Shown one piece after another: positions 1 to 8,979 of a DNA stretch of 64,000 nt. The notes under the pieces were generated by a model. That model saw nothing but the letters and a program-made list of their open reading frames with translations. It did not search any database and was not told the DNA's origin. Both the position numbers and the translations under genes were made by a program. The DNA comes from Gracilimonas sp040904925. GTDB taxonomy: Bacteria > Bacteroidota > Rhodothermia > Balneolales > Balneolaceae. The first letter of the stretch is position 1; each line of letters opens with the position of its first letter. The stretch spans positions 186,001-250,000 of the forward strand of contig JBBDSP010000006.1 of assembly GCA_040904925.1 (NCBI GenBank). Reading direction: 5' to 3'.

Positions 1-659
1 GCTAAAGTTTCAATATTGTTGATGGTGGTTGGTCGTCCCCAAAGTCCTTTTTGGGCAGGGAATGGAGGTTTTACACGAGGATAACCACGCTTTCCCTCAA
101 GAGATTCAAGCATCGAAGTTTCTTCACCACAAATATAGGCTCCTGCGCCATAGGTTACTTCAAATTCGACACTGTAATCAGTACCAAAAAGATTTTTACC
201 GATGTAGCCTTTTGAACGTGCATCAGCTAAGGCCTTTTCCATTATCTTTACCCAAGAGTAATACTCACCTCTTATATAAACATAGATAGTAGTAACCTCC
301 ATGGCATATGCAGCGATCAAAGCACCTTCAATAAATAAATGTGGATTATATTCAAAGATCTTTCGGTCTTTAAAGGTACCCGGTTCTGATTCATCACCGT
401 TACAAGCTAGGTAACGAGGGCCACCATCAGCAGGAGGCATGAACGACCATTTCAACCCGGCATTAAAACCGGCACCGCCACGTCCTCTGATGTTAGCCGC
501 TTTTATTTCATCAACAACTTTCCCGGGATCCCAGTCATTACCTTTAACAACTTTCTCAAGTGCTTTATATCCTCCATTTTTTTCATAAACATCGATCTTT
601 TCGAGATTGGGGATGTCGGGAATAAGAATCGGTTCAAAAGATTTCCAGTCAGAAGCCAT
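1..659 (-). CDS. nuoF: NADH-quinone oxidoreductase subunit F, 5' part only
   Basis: Subunit of the peripheral arm of complex I that binds FMN, NADH and a 4Fe-4S cluster. The gene starts at ATG 659-657 and runs off the left edge after about 219 codons. My translation shows the family motifs GRGGAGFNAGLKW (usually GRGGAGFPTGLKW), the nucleotide-binding stretch CNGDESEPGTFKDR, and GAGAYICGEETS. The cluster cysteines of the C-terminal part lie outside the window. It begins 2 nt after the nuoE stop, so it is the sixth gene of a nuoABCDEF operon. The N/A in place of P/T in the glycine-rich loop is a small deviation. Identification is secure; completeness cannot be judged. Confidence 0.93.
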   Translation of the reverse strand, partial: MASDWKSFEPILIPDIPNLEKIDVYEKNGGYKALEKVVKGNDWDPGKVVDEIKAANIRGRGGAGFNAGLKWSFMPPADGGPRYLACNGDESEPGTFKDRKIFEYNPHLFIEGALIAAYAMEVTTIYVYIRGEYYSWVKIMEKALADARSKGYIGKNLFGTDYSVEFEVTYGAGAYICGEETSMLESLEGKRGYPRVKPPFPAQKGLWGRPTTINNIETL

Positions 660-661
660 AA

Positions 662-1207
662 TTACTTGTTATTAATATTTTCGAGGAGAGGCATTCCCAC
701 GGATTCAAATTCGGGTACTTTACCTTCTTTGAGGCTTTCAATAACCTCATCCAGCTTTTCTTCCGTCAGATTGTTGACATAAATATCGTTAGTGATCTGC
801 ATCATTGGAGCATAACCGCATGCACCAAGGCACTCAACAGATTGAATACTGAACATGCCGTCTTCAGTAGTTTCACCGGCTTTGATGCCAAGCTTGTCTT
901 CCAGGTAATGTAACATTTTGTATCCACCACAAAGCTGACAACTTGTTGTTGTACAAACATCAAGCACATATTTGCCTTTGCGCTCTTTGTAATACTGTGT
1001 ATAGAAGGTAGCTACTCCGTGAACATGTGATTCGGGTAATTCTAAAGTCTCAGCAACCAATCGTTGAACCGCTGGTTCAACATGACCAAATCTTCTTTGT
1101 GCTACCCAAAGTGTAGGCAGGGTAGCCGGCATTACTTCCGGAAATTTGGCCTTTATGGCTTCAATTTCTTCTAAGTCTTCTTTTGTAAATTTGTAGGTTT
1201 CTTCCAT
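662..1207 (-). CDS. nuoE: NADH-quinone oxidoreductase subunit E (24 kDa type)
   Basis: Thioredoxin-like subunit of the complex I NADH-dehydrogenase module carrying the N1a 2Fe-2S cluster. At 181 residues it is slightly longer than usual (about 160). The four cluster cysteines are visible as C85, C90, C126 and C130 (CTTTSC and ECLGAC), with an extra C93. The N-terminal half is the usual helical bundle. It lies 1 nt downstream of nuoD and 2 nt upstream of nuoF, pointing to one transcript and coupled translation. Confidence 0.95.
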   Translation of the reverse strand: MEETYKFTKEDLEEIEAIKAKFPEVMPATLPTLWVAQRRFGHVEPAVQRLVAETLELPESHVHGVATFYTQYYKERKGKYVLDVCTTTSCQLCGGYKMLHYLEDKLGIKAGETTEDGMFSIQSVECLGACGYAPMMQITNDIYVNNLTEEKLDEVIESLKEGKVPEFESVGMPLLENINNK

Positions 1208-1208
1208 C

Positions 1209-2501
1209 TTATTTATCTGCTTCTCCCATTACAGGGTCAATTCCACCAATTATAACTACAGTGTCGGCCACCATTTCACCATCTAAAATATTCTCCAGTA
1301 CCTGAAGGTTTCTGAATGAGGGTGCATTTACTTTCAATCTCCATGGATGACCGGTTCCATCACTTTGGATGAAATAGCCTAATTCTCCTTTAGGTGATTC
1401 TACAGCGTGATATACTTCCTTTCCTGCCGGAGGGCAAATACCGGTATCCGTCATCATGAAATCATGAATCATGCCTTCCATTGAGTAGTAAACTTCATCT
1501 TTTGATGGGTAAGCATGCTTAGCATTATTTGCACGGATCGGACCTTTTGGCATCTTATCAAAACATTGGTTAATGATCTTAATGCTTTCAGCCATTTCTT
1601 CCATTCTTACAAAGTATCGGGCAAGATTATCACCCTCCAGTCTTGTGGGAACTTCAAATTCTACTTCATCATATTTCAGATAAGGAGAAATAATTCGTTG
1701 GTCAACACCATATCCGGAAGCTCTCAGTACAGGTCCGGTAGCACCAATGTCCAATGCGTCTTCTGTTCTAACGATCCCGACATCTTTATTTCTGTCAATG
1801 AATATTCTGTTACGGTCTAAAAGTCCGTGCCAGTCTTTGAGTTCATTTGGGAAAGTCTCAACAAATTCTTTGATCCGGGCTACTGCGTCATCTGTGAAGT
1901 CATTTGCAACTCCACCAATTCTGGAGTGTGAAACCGTAAAACGATGACCGGCTACTTCATCAAAAATGTCATAGATTTTTTCTCGTTCGCGGAAGGTCCA
2001 GATGAAGAATGAGATCGCTCCGGCATCCATCACCATGGTTCCCAGCCAAAGCAGGTGAGAAGAGATACGAGCCAGTTCCATACATATCATACGGATATAT
2101 TGAGCACGTTCAGGAACTTCTACTTCAGCCAGTTTTTCTACGGCCATACAAAGGGCCACGTTATTGCTGTAAGGAGAGAGGTAATCCATGCGATCGGTAT
2201 AGGGCATGAATTCCTGGTACGTCTTATTCTCTGCAATTTTCTCAACGCCACGGTGTAAATAACCAATATCGATCTTGGTCTTTTCAATAAGCTCACCGCG
2301 AAGCTGAAGGATTAATCGTAAAACCCCGTGCGTAGCCGGATGCTGGGGACCCATATTCAGGATCATCTTTGCATTCAGCGGATCTTCACTGTCAATATCT
2401 TCGATCGTGGTATGCTTATCCTCGAGGCTTTTATATATACCTCGCTGATGCTCTTTAAAAAACTTAGGATCTACTTTACTGTTAATATCTTTGAGTCTCA
2501 T
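1209..2501 (-). CDS. nuoD: NADH-quinone oxidoreductase subunit D (49 kDa type)
   Basis: Complex I subunit that forms the quinone-binding pocket together with NuoB and descends from the large subunit of NiFe hydrogenases. It has 430 residues, normal for an unfused NuoD. Visible motifs are MGPQHPATHG near residue 52, IDIGYLHRG, the RGFAPYSQ-equivalent MDYLSPYS region, and the C-terminal FRNLQVLENILDGEMVADTV block followed by the IGGIDPVMGEADK end. NuoC and NuoD are separate here, unlike the fused NuoCD of enterobacteria. Spacing to nuoC is 3 nt. Confidence 0.95.
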   Translation of the reverse strand: MRLKDINSKVDPKFFKEHQRGIYKSLEDKHTTIEDIDSEDPLNAKMILNMGPQHPATHGVLRLILQLRGELIEKTKIDIGYLHRGVEKIAENKTYQEFMPYTDRMDYLSPYSNNVALCMAVEKLAEVEVPERAQYIRMICMELARISSHLLWLGTMVMDAGAISFFIWTFREREKIYDIFDEVAGHRFTVSHSRIGGVANDFTDDAVARIKEFVETFPNELKDWHGLLDRNRIFIDRNKDVGIVRTEDALDIGATGPVLRASGYGVDQRIISPYLKYDEVEFEVPTRLEGDNLARYFVRMEEMAESIKIINQCFDKMPKGPIRANNAKHAYPSKDEVYYSMEGMIHDFMMTDTGICPPAGKEVYHAVESPKGELGYFIQSDGTGHPWRLKVNAPSFRNLQVLENILDGEMVADTVVIIGGIDPVMGEADK

Positions 2502-2504
2502 GCC

Positions 2505-3017
2505 TTACTCCGTATCTGGGGTTGTGTTAGGCAGCTCAATAGAACCGGGAATACCCAACAGCGGAAATTCTTTTCTTAGCGGGAAGTAGTCAAAGTCTTC
2601 CGGCATAAAAATTCTTCGGTGATCAGGATGTCCTTCAAAACGGACACCAAACATATCGAAGACTTCACGTTCCATCCAGCCGGCAGATTTCCAAACAGAA
2701 GTCACAGTATCAACTTTTGGATTTTCTTCTTCAACTCTGATCTTTATAAATAATCGATCGCGTGTTCTTAGGTTCATCATATTATAGATAACCTCAAAGC
2801 GCTCATCTGATGTATATCGGTCGGTTCCGATGATATCACAGAGGAAAATAAAATGGTGTTCTTTTTTCAGGTAGCTACAAATTTCAACTATGTTTTTTGC
2901 TTCTACCCGAATGTAGGTATGATCACAAGATTGATAGACTTCGATTAAGTCTTCCGAATAATCGGAAGAAAGTCCGTCTACCACGCCTTGTAAAGTGTTA
3001 TTTAATTCTAAGCTCAT
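2505..3017 (-). CDS. nuoC: NADH-quinone oxidoreductase subunit C (30 kDa type)
   Basis: Structural subunit of the complex I connecting module; it carries no cofactor. Its 170 residues cover the 30 kDa domain with the signature ERFEVIYNMMNLRTRDRL, then TVTSVWKSAGWMEREVFDMFGVRFEGHPDHRRI and the FPLRKEFPL end (given in pieces of the family pattern). The GHPDHRRI(F/L)MPEDF segment is diagnostic. It is packed between nuoB (2 nt) and nuoD (3 nt), consistent with a single operon. Confidence 0.94.
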   Translation of the reverse strand: MSLELNNTLQGVVDGLSSDYSEDLIEVYQSCDHTYIRVEAKNIVEICSYLKKEHHFIFLCDIIGTDRYTSDERFEVIYNMMNLRTRDRLFIKIRVEEENPKVDTVTSVWKSAGWMEREVFDMFGVRFEGHPDHRRIFMPEDFDYFPLRKEFPLLGIPGSIELPNTTPDTE

Positions 3018-3019
3018 AA

Positions 3020-3502
3020 TTAGGTATCCAGTAAAACGGAATGCTCGGTTTTAATTTTGTCTTGGATCTTCATCAAGGCATGAAGGAGTGCATCAGGTCG
3101 GGGAGGGCATCCTGAAACGTATGCATCTACAGGAAGGTAATTATCTACTCCCTGAACTACTCCGTAGCAGCGATGCATTCCACCGGTTGAAGCACAGGCC
3201 CCCATTGCGATACACCATTTTGGGTCAGGCATTTGATCCCAGATCCTGCGGATGGCATGCGACATTTTATACGTAGACCAACCTGCAACGATCATCACAT
3301 CGCTTTGGCGAGGTGAGAAACGCATTACCTCCGAACCAAATCGTGCTGCATCATATCGGGGTCCGGCAAATGCCATCATTTCGATCGCACAACAAGCTAG
3401 ACCCATTGGCATTGGCCATGCTGCGTTTGCACGCGCCCAGTTTGTGAGCGAGTCAATTTTAGTAGTAAAAAATCCTTCACCAAGTGCTGATTCTATTCCC
3501 AT
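3020..3502 (-). CDS. nuoB: NADH-quinone oxidoreductase subunit B (PSST type)
   Basis: Complex I subunit holding the terminal 4Fe-4S cluster N2 that reduces quinone. Its 160 residues match the family. The four ligands are present: tandem C37-C38 (GLACCAIEM), C103 (GACAS) and C132 (SGCPPRPDALL). The arginine-rich MRFSPRQSDV strand that contacts NuoD is also clear. The start at 3502 is 9 nt from the nuoA stop. Confidence 0.96.
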   Translation of the reverse strand: MGIESALGEGFFTTKIDSLTNWARANAAWPMPMGLACCAIEMMAFAGPRYDAARFGSEVMRFSPRQSDVMIVAGWSTYKMSHAIRRIWDQMPDPKWCIAMGACASTGGMHRCYGVVQGVDNYLPVDAYVSGCPPRPDALLHALMKIQDKIKTEHSVLLDT

Positions 3503-3511
3503 GGTATCTTT

Positions 3512-3886
3512 TTAAGCTTTAAAATGATTTAAATCCCAGTCGAGAGTGCCTTTTTTGAGCGTATATAAAAGGCCTACAAATAATGTTACAATAAATAGCA
3601 TCATAGCCATGAAAGTTCCAAATCCGAGATCAAGATACCTTACTGCCCAGGGATATATGAAAACAACCTCCAGATCAAATACAATAAATTCCATAGCTAC
3701 TAAGTAGAAACTGATCGAATATCGGTCCCTCGCTTCTCCAACAGGGTCCATGCCACTTTCATAGGGATTGAGTTTTGTTTTGTTGGGGCGAAAGGGTCCG
3801 AGAATTTTGGATAGCGTTAATAATACTAAAGCCAAAACAACGGCTACAACAGCAAGAATTAAAATCGGAAAATAATTATCGAGCAT
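3512..3886 (-). CDS. nuoA: NADH-quinone oxidoreductase subunit A
   Basis: Small membrane subunit of complex I (ND3 type), 124 residues with three predicted membrane helices at about 5-27, 62-84 and 92-113. The conserved acidic loop after helix 1 reads NPYESGMDPVG, and FDLEVVFIYPWA forms helix 2. It is the first gene of the nuoABCDEF run, so its promoter should lie in the 237-bp gap (3887-4123) shared with the divergent gene on the plus strand. Confidence 0.94.
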   Translation of the reverse strand: MLDNYFPILILAVVAVVLALVLLTLSKILGPFRPNKTKLNPYESGMDPVGEARDRYSISFYLVAMEFIVFDLEVVFIYPWAVRYLDLGFGTFMAMMLFIVTLFVGLLYTLKKGTLDWDLNHFKA

Positions 3887-4123
3887 ATTTTGAAATCTTC
3901 TCGGTTAGTGGGCTGAAAAGTTAGCCTCAATGTTTTGCAATGTCAACGAAATTGGGCGAGAATATAGCCTTTATTTGAATTTTTATGGAACAAAAATCCG
4001 AGAAAATTCAATAATCTTTTTCAGAATGAAGAAACTTAGTTTATTAAACACCTTGGTTTAAGACTTAGCCAAAATTCGTTACCTTTAGTTTAACTTATTA
4101 TAAAGCTTACAAAAGGTGTAGAT

Positions 4124-4702
4124 TTGAGTAAAGTATTAATGGAAATTTTGGGCCTTTCAACAAGTCCGAGCAGTGGTGGTGCCTATGCTCTAATACTGAG
4201 TCAGGCAGATGGAAATCAAAGGTTGCCAATTATAATAGGATCATTTGAAGCCCAGGCAATTGCATTAGAGCTTGAAAACATCAAGCCCCCGCGACCAATG
4301 ACCCATGATCTGCTCAAAAATATTGTACTTAGTTTTGATGCAGAAATAAAACAAGTTTACATCAATGATCTTTCTGAGGGTACGTTTTATGCACAAATTA
4401 TTTATGAGCGAGATAATCAGCTAATCGAGCTCGATGCCCGCCCAAGTGATGCTATTGCATTGGCTGTAAGGTTTAATGCTCCTATCTATGTAAATAAGGA
4501 TGTACTGGAAGAGGCCGGTATTGCTACTGAACCTGAGCACCAAACACTTGAAGAAGCACTAAAAGGGGAAGAAACTACACCGGGGCAAAAAGAGTTATCA
4601 CAACTCGAAAAACTCGAGGCAGAACTTAAAACTGCCATTGAAACCGAAAACTACGAGAAAGCGGCCAAGATCAGAGACCGCATTTCAAAAATGAAAGGAT
4701 AA
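4124..4702 (+). CDS. Bifunctional nuclease (BFN/DUF151) family protein with UVR motif
   Basis: The first 135 residues form a BFN (DUF151) domain, a family with RNase/DNase activity reported for plant members; several bacterial homologues are simply called conserved proteins. Visible motifs are LPIIIGSFEAQAIA, PRPMTHDLL and DARPSDAIALAVR. After a short linker, residues 157-192 form a UVR (UvrB/UvrC-like) helical hairpin, LEKLEAELKTAIETENYEKA followed by AKIRD, often used for protein contact. I chose the TTG at 4124 because AAAGGTG (about 4112-4118) lies at Shine-Dalgarno distance; ATG 4139 is the alternative. It heads a plus-strand run with bshC 3 nt downstream. Confidence 0.85.
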   Translation: MSKVLMEILGLSTSPSSGGAYALILSQADGNQRLPIIIGSFEAQAIALELENIKPPRPMTHDLLKNIVLSFDAEIKQVYINDLSEGTFYAQIIYERDNQLIELDARPSDAIALAVRFNAPIYVNKDVLEEAGIATEPEHQTLEEALKGEETTPGQKELSQLEKLEAELKTAIETENYEKAAKIRDRISKMKG

Positions 4703-4705
4703 ATT

Positions 4706-6316
4706 TTGGATATTTCTGACTGTTCGTTTAGCGAACTTTCCTACTCAACGCTATTTAACACATACCTTACTAATTTTGACAAGCTCAAGCCGTTCTATGA
4801 GTTCGATCCTCTCGATGAATCCGAAATTGAACGCCGAGCGAATGCTCTCTCCGGATCTGACAAAAAGAATTTTATAGAAGCACTAAGTGCTTATCATCGG
4901 GAATTAAATATCGCAACTGACCAGAAAGATCAGATAGAAAAATTTGGTAATGAAGATGCCCTCGTTGTGGTCACCGGACAGCAGTTAGGGGTATATGGTG
5001 GGCCCTTATTCACCATTTATAAAACAATGACGGCAATTCTGCTTTCGCGAAAGTATGAAGAGATCTTAGATCGCCCTGTTGTTCCCGTATTCTGGCTGGC
5101 CGATGAAGACCATGATTTTGAAGAAATTGCCTGGACGGGTATAACCGGAAGAACAGACTTCACGAAAATAAAGCTGGAACAAGAAGAGAGCGGTATCCCG
5201 GTTTCTGAAGAACTCATTACTGATGATATTAAAGCATTCAAGGCCAGCGTTAAGGAAGAACTTTTTGAAACTGATTTTTCTGCTTCTCTCTGGGATCAGT
5301 TAAACAAATATTATAGTGAAGGTAAAACTCATGCTCAGGCTTTTGCGGGATTGATAAATGAATGGTTTGCAGAGGAAGGCGTACTCATTGTGGGCAGTAA
5401 CTTTGCACCCATCAAGAAACTGGTGGCTTCTGACCTTCAGACAAGTATCAATAAAGCTGATACTATTTATGAAGCCATTGAATCAAAAAGTGCAGCCCTG
5501 GAAAAGGATTTTCACCGTCAGGTTATGAATGGTGACTCTAATTTATTCTACCTGTCAGATGAAGGTAAGAGAATTAAGATCCACAGAGATGGAGATACCT
5601 GGACTGCCGGTTCCATTAGCTGGAAAACTTTCGAACTGCTGGATGAGATCAACGAGCACCCTGAGAAATTTTCCCCAAACGTATTTTTACGCCCGGTTAT
5701 TCAAGACAAATTACTTCCTACATTGGGGTATGTAGCCGGTCCCGGAGAGTTGGCTTACTACGGACAAATGAAAGCTTTGTATGGTGAGTTTGATCTCCAA
5801 ATGCCTCCGATCTTTCCGAGGTACACTGCAACTATTATTGAATCAGGTATTGCCCGTATCATTGAGAAACTACCCTTTAAAGTATGCGAATATGAAAAGC
5901 GCCTCGAAGACCTGGAATCTGAATTTGTAGAACAAGCTGATACCGTCGATATTGAAGAAGTATTTTCTGAATGGAAGGGCAAGCTTGAATTCGCTGCTGA
6001 GAATCCGCTAAAGGTGATCAATGAAATTGACCCGACCCTAGATGGAACTGTAGGTAAAACAGTAGCCGGGTTTTCCAATGAACTGGATAAACTAAAAGGG
6101 CGCGTTTACAGGTCCATCAAGCAGCAGGAAGAAACCCAGATAAAACGCATCGAGAAGATAAAGGTGAATCTGTTTCCGGATGGCGGACCTCAGGAGCGTT
6201 CCGTCTCACCCATATATTTCATGAATAAATATGGACTCGATATCTGGAAAAAACTTCTTAAGAATATTGAAGAAGACGGACTTGATCTGACTAAGCATCA
6301 TCTCATTGAGTTATGA
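4706..6316 (+). CDS. bshC: Bacillithiol biosynthesis cysteine-adding enzyme BshC
   Basis: Putative cysteine ligase that adds L-cysteine to glucosaminyl-malate in the last step of bacillithiol synthesis, giving the low-molecular-weight thiol used by Firmicutes, Bacteroidota and relatives. It has 536 residues, normal for the family. Recognisable blocks are VVTGQQLGVYGGPLFTIYKT near residue 90, FWLADEDHDFEEI (HxGH-like nucleotidyltransferase core), and LRPVIQDKLLPTLGYVAGPGE in the second half, with a long coiled coil towards the C terminus. The start is TTG at 4706, 3 nt after the previous stop; no other start fits. bshA and bshB are not in the window. The stop overlaps the next gene by 4 nt (ATGA). 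Confidence 0.93.
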   Translation: MDISDCSFSELSYSTLFNTYLTNFDKLKPFYEFDPLDESEIERRANALSGSDKKNFIEALSAYHRELNIATDQKDQIEKFGNEDALVVVTGQQLGVYGGPLFTIYKTMTAILLSRKYEEILDRPVVPVFWLADEDHDFEEIAWTGITGRTDFTKIKLEQEESGIPVSEELITDDIKAFKASVKEELFETDFSASLWDQLNKYYSEGKTHAQAFAGLINEWFAEEGVLIVGSNFAPIKKLVASDLQTSINKADTIYEAIESKSAALEKDFHRQVMNGDSNLFYLSDEGKRIKIHRDGDTWTAGSISWKTFELLDEINEHPEKFSPNVFLRPVIQDKLLPTLGYVAGPGELAYYGQMKALYGEFDLQMPPIFPRYTATIIESGIARIIEKLPFKVCEYEKRLEDLESEFVEQADTVDIEEVFSEWKGKLEFAAENPLKVINEIDPTLDGTVGKTVAGFSNELDKLKGRVYRSIKQQEETQIKRIEKIKVNLFPDGGPQERSVSPIYFMNKYGLDIWKKLLKNIEEDGLDLTKHHLIEL

Positions 6317-6888
6317 GTTCGACCAGGCAACGAAAACAAGATCTGAGAGATCAGGTGTTATCTAAAAGAGAAGCTTATTCTCTGGAAGAATGGCAGCGTA
6401 AATCAGATCAAATACTACGCTTATTTCTTGGTTTGGATGAATATAAAAATGCTGAGGTCGTGCATTCGTACGTTTCGATAAATGAACGCAGGGAAGTATG
6501 TACAGACCAACTGATCGAGGAGTTATTTCAAGACGATAAAAAAGCAGTGGTTCCTATTGTAAACTTCACAGACGAAACTTTATCTCATTCTGTTATTCAT
6601 TCACTGGAAGATCTTGAGAGAAATCAATGGGGGGTAAGAGAGCCAAAGGAACCCGAATTTATTGGTGTTTCTGAACTTGATATTATTATTGTACCCATGG
6701 CGGCGGCTGATCGCTCCGGGAACAGACTTGGCTATGGGAAAGGATTTTACGATCGGTTTTTACAAAAAGCTAATGCACTTAAAGTCGGTTTTGTTTTTGA
6801 TGAGTTCTTATTCGATGAGATTCCGGTTGAGGAATTTGACGTAAAATTAGATGTGATAATTACTGAAGAAGATTTGAATTTCCCGTAA
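6313..6888 (+). CDS. 5-formyltetrahydrofolate cyclo-ligase
   Basis: ATP-dependent enzyme converting 5-formyl-THF to 5,10-methenyl-THF (MTHFS, YgfA-type). At 191 residues it has the normal size. The N-terminal basic KQDLRDQVLSKREAYS segment and the C-terminal signature PMAAADRSGNRLGYGKGFYDR at about residues 124-144 (with the ATP/folate-binding GYGKGFYDR loop) support the call. It overlaps bshC by 4 nt, suggesting translational coupling and joint folate/thiol housekeeping expression. Confidence 0.93.
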   Translation: MSSTRQRKQDLRDQVLSKREAYSLEEWQRKSDQILRLFLGLDEYKNAEVVHSYVSINERREVCTDQLIEELFQDDKKAVVPIVNFTDETLSHSVIHSLEDLERNQWGVREPKEPEFIGVSELDIIIVPMAAADRSGNRLGYGKGFYDRFLQKANALKVGFVFDEFLFDEIPVEEFDVKLDVIITEEDLNFP

Positions 6889-6929
6889 CATTGTGATTAA
6901 GAAATCGTAGGGCATCATGGAGGAAAATT

Positions 6930-7658
6930 ATGGCAGACAAAACTAAAGCACGATCCGCATCAAGAACAGGAACCGCAACTCTGGAATTTGACGAGTTTGA
7001 ACTGAACTCAACCATGCAGGAATTCCTGAAAGAGGAAGAGAAAGACACCGGAAAAAGTATATGGAATATTGCAACTGTCTCCGGTATGGTTATGATATTT
7101 TTAGCATTTACTTTTTTGATTCAATCAGTTGGATTACCGGTTGGTGGATTTTTATCCGGATTATCTGAAGGACTGGTAGGTTCTTCGGTGCTTCCCTTAA
7201 TTGGAGGAGCTTTGATCACTTTGGTTGGTTTTGGTTTCTTGGTAGGGGATAGAAAACGAGCCCGAAAAATAAAGAAGGCAAAAAAGAAAGCCGCTAAATC
7301 ACAGATGTCTTCTTATTCTGATATCCCCGGTTCTGAGGATACAAAATTCTCATCCGGTTCCAGATTAAATAATGCCCTGGATTCAAGTTCAAAAGGCTCA
7401 TCAAAATCTTCCTCTATGGATTTCGATACCTATGGCTACAGTCACTCTAAACGTTTAATGAAATCAAGATCAGATAAAAAATGGGCAGGCGTTTGTGGCG
7501 GTTTAGCCAAGTACTTTGGCATCAGTGCAACGGTAGTCCGATTTATTTTTGTAGCGGCCTTTATTATGGGGTGGGGTGCAAGCTTACTGGTTTATTTTGG
7601 ATTATCACTGGCAATGCCTAAAGAACCCGTAGAGATGATGGACGACTTTAATTTTTAA
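6930..7658 (+). CDS. PspC-domain membrane protein
   Basis: 242 residues in three parts. Residues 45-65 and 80-105 form two membrane helices in a DUF-like N-terminal unit. Residues about 107-165 are a Lys-, then Ser-rich hydrophilic linker. Residues 171-235 are a PspC domain (MKSRSDKKWAGVCGGLAKYF, then a membrane helix). PspC domains are known from envelope-stress (phage shock) systems, as sensors or anchors. Genes for PspA or PspB are not nearby, so a role in envelope stress is only inferred. A GGAGG-like sequence (ATGGAGGAAA, about 6917-6926) precedes the start. A strong terminator follows the gene. Confidence 0.85.
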   Translation: MADKTKARSASRTGTATLEFDEFELNSTMQEFLKEEEKDTGKSIWNIATVSGMVMIFLAFTFLIQSVGLPVGGFLSGLSEGLVGSSVLPLIGGALITLVGFGFLVGDRKRARKIKKAKKKAAKSQMSSYSDIPGSEDTKFSSGSRLNNALDSSSKGSSKSSSMDFDTYGYSHSKRLMKSRSDKKWAGVCGGLAKYFGISATVVRFIFVAAFIMGWGASLLVYFGLSLAMPKEPVEMMDDFNF

Positions 7659-7705
7659 AGTTGTTTTAAAAGGGTAGGTCTACTTCGGATTTCATAAATA
7701 AAACT

Positions 7706-7740
7706 AAAGACATTCTGTTGTATAGAATGTCTTTTTTAAT
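7706..7740 (+). terminator. Rho-independent terminator after the PspC gene
   Basis: Perfect 11-bp inverted repeat, AAAGACATTCT at 7706-7716 and AGAATGTCTTT at 7724-7734, with a 7-nt loop, running into a T tract (7732-7737). It sits 48 nt after the PspC-domain gene and closes the transcription unit starting at 4124. Confidence 0.9.
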
Positions 7741-7762
7741 TTTATTTGGCTTAGTATTTATC

Positions 7763-7790
7763 GAAATAACATTATCTTAGATTTGTATTT
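7763..7790 (+). promoter_or_regulatory. Upstream box shared with the response regulator at 45120
   Basis: GAAATAACATTA at 7763-7774 is followed by a promoter-like TATCTTAG (7773-7780). The same 12-mer, followed by the similar ACTTTACAT, occurs at 44991 upstream of the other two-component gene in the window. It may be an extended promoter or an activator site. Function is inferred only from position and identity. Confidence 0.35.
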
Positions 7791-7839
7791 AATATACGTT
7801 CGATGCAAGGTAATTAATTGCCATCAATAGAAATCACTC

Positions 7840-8979
7840 GTGGACCTATCTAATAGTTTAATTTTAATTGTTGATGACACCCCTGCCAATCTTCGATTAC
7901 TATCCCATGTATTAAACAAGAATGGGTATAAACATATTGAAGCATCAAATGGGAAAGAAGCTGTTGAGCTTGCCAAAAAACATGAACCCGATCTGATATT
8001 ACTTGATATCATGATGCCTGAAATGGATGGCTTTGAAGTGATCAAAAAGGTCAAATCAGATAAATTAATTCAAGATACTCCCATCATATTTTTGAGCTCT
8101 CTAACGGATACAGATGACAAGATTGAAGGCTTCAAATCCGGCGGAGTTGATTACATCACCAAGCCCTTTCAAAAAGAAGAAACTCTTGCCCGAATTAATA
8201 CCCACCTTAAAATCCGGTTTCTTCAAAAACAGCTAAATGATCGTATAAATGTGCTTAGGCATCGTGAAATACAGTTGAGCCGTCTTAACCAAAAGAAAGA
8301 TGATCTTGTTCGAATGGTAAGCCACGATATTAAAAACCCACTCACAGGTATAATAGGCTTGGTTAAGTTGATGCGTGAAAGTGATAAGATCAGTGCTGAA
8401 GAGCAAAAGCAGATGCTTAAAGTAGTCGAGAATAGTGGCAGTAATTTATTGAACATGGTAAGCGAAGTATTAGACAGGGAAAGCAAAAAAGCAGAGCCTG
8501 AAACTTTGGAGTATGCCAAGACTAATATTTCCGACCTGCTTGAACGTGTTATATCAGTGAATAAAGCAAAATCTTTGGTCAAAGAAATCTCCCTTACTGC
8601 TAAAGTAGAGCCTGAAAAATTAGAAGCGATTATAGATCAGAATAAGATTGAGATCGCAATAAATAATCTGGTTTCAAATGCCCTTAAGTTTACTCCAACA
8701 AAAGGAAAGATCACGGTGATAGCCAGCCAGCAAGAAGAAAATCTTGTCTTTGAGATTCGTGATACCGGCATTGGTATTCCCAAAAAATTACAGGAAGATC
8801 TGTTCAAAGATCCTGCTAAAGTATCCCGAACCGGAACCGGAGGTGAGTCGGGTACGGGCCTTGGTTTAGACATTGTTCAGTTATATGTTGAACTACACGG
8901 TGGGGAAATATGGGTTGAATCGGAGTTAGATAAAGGCACACAATTTTATATCAAAATACCTCAGAAAAAAGAATCATAA
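7840..8979 (+). CDS. Response regulator / histidine kinase hybrid (REC-HisKA-HATPase)
   Basis: Cytoplasmic signalling protein, 379 residues, with no membrane segment. Residues 7-122 are a receiver domain with acidic pair D12-D13, phosphoacceptor D56 (LLDIMMP) and K108 (KPF). A coiled linker leads to the HisKA dimerisation domain with H162 in MVSHDIKNPLTG. The ATPase domain has N-box NNLVSNALKF near 274, G1 DTGIGIP near 308 and G2 GTGLGL near 338. An N-terminal receiver means its activity is probably set by a partner kinase, or it acts as an orphan sensor. The start is GTG 7840; the Shine-Dalgarno is weak. No cognate output protein is adjacent. Confidence 0.92.
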   Translation: MDLSNSLILIVDDTPANLRLLSHVLNKNGYKHIEASNGKEAVELAKKHEPDLILLDIMMPEMDGFEVIKKVKSDKLIQDTPIIFLSSLTDTDDKIEGFKSGGVDYITKPFQKEETLARINTHLKIRFLQKQLNDRINVLRHREIQLSRLNQKKDDLVRMVSHDIKNPLTGIIGLVKLMRESDKISAEEQKQMLKVVENSGSNLLNMVSEVLDRESKKAEPETLEYAKTNISDLLERVISVNKAKSLVKEISLTAKVEPEKLEAIIDQNKIEIAINNLVSNALKFTPTKGKITVIASQQEENLVFEIRDTGIGIPKKLQEDLFKDPAKVSRTGTGGESGTGLGLDIVQLYVELHGGEIWVESELDKGTQFYIKIPQKKES

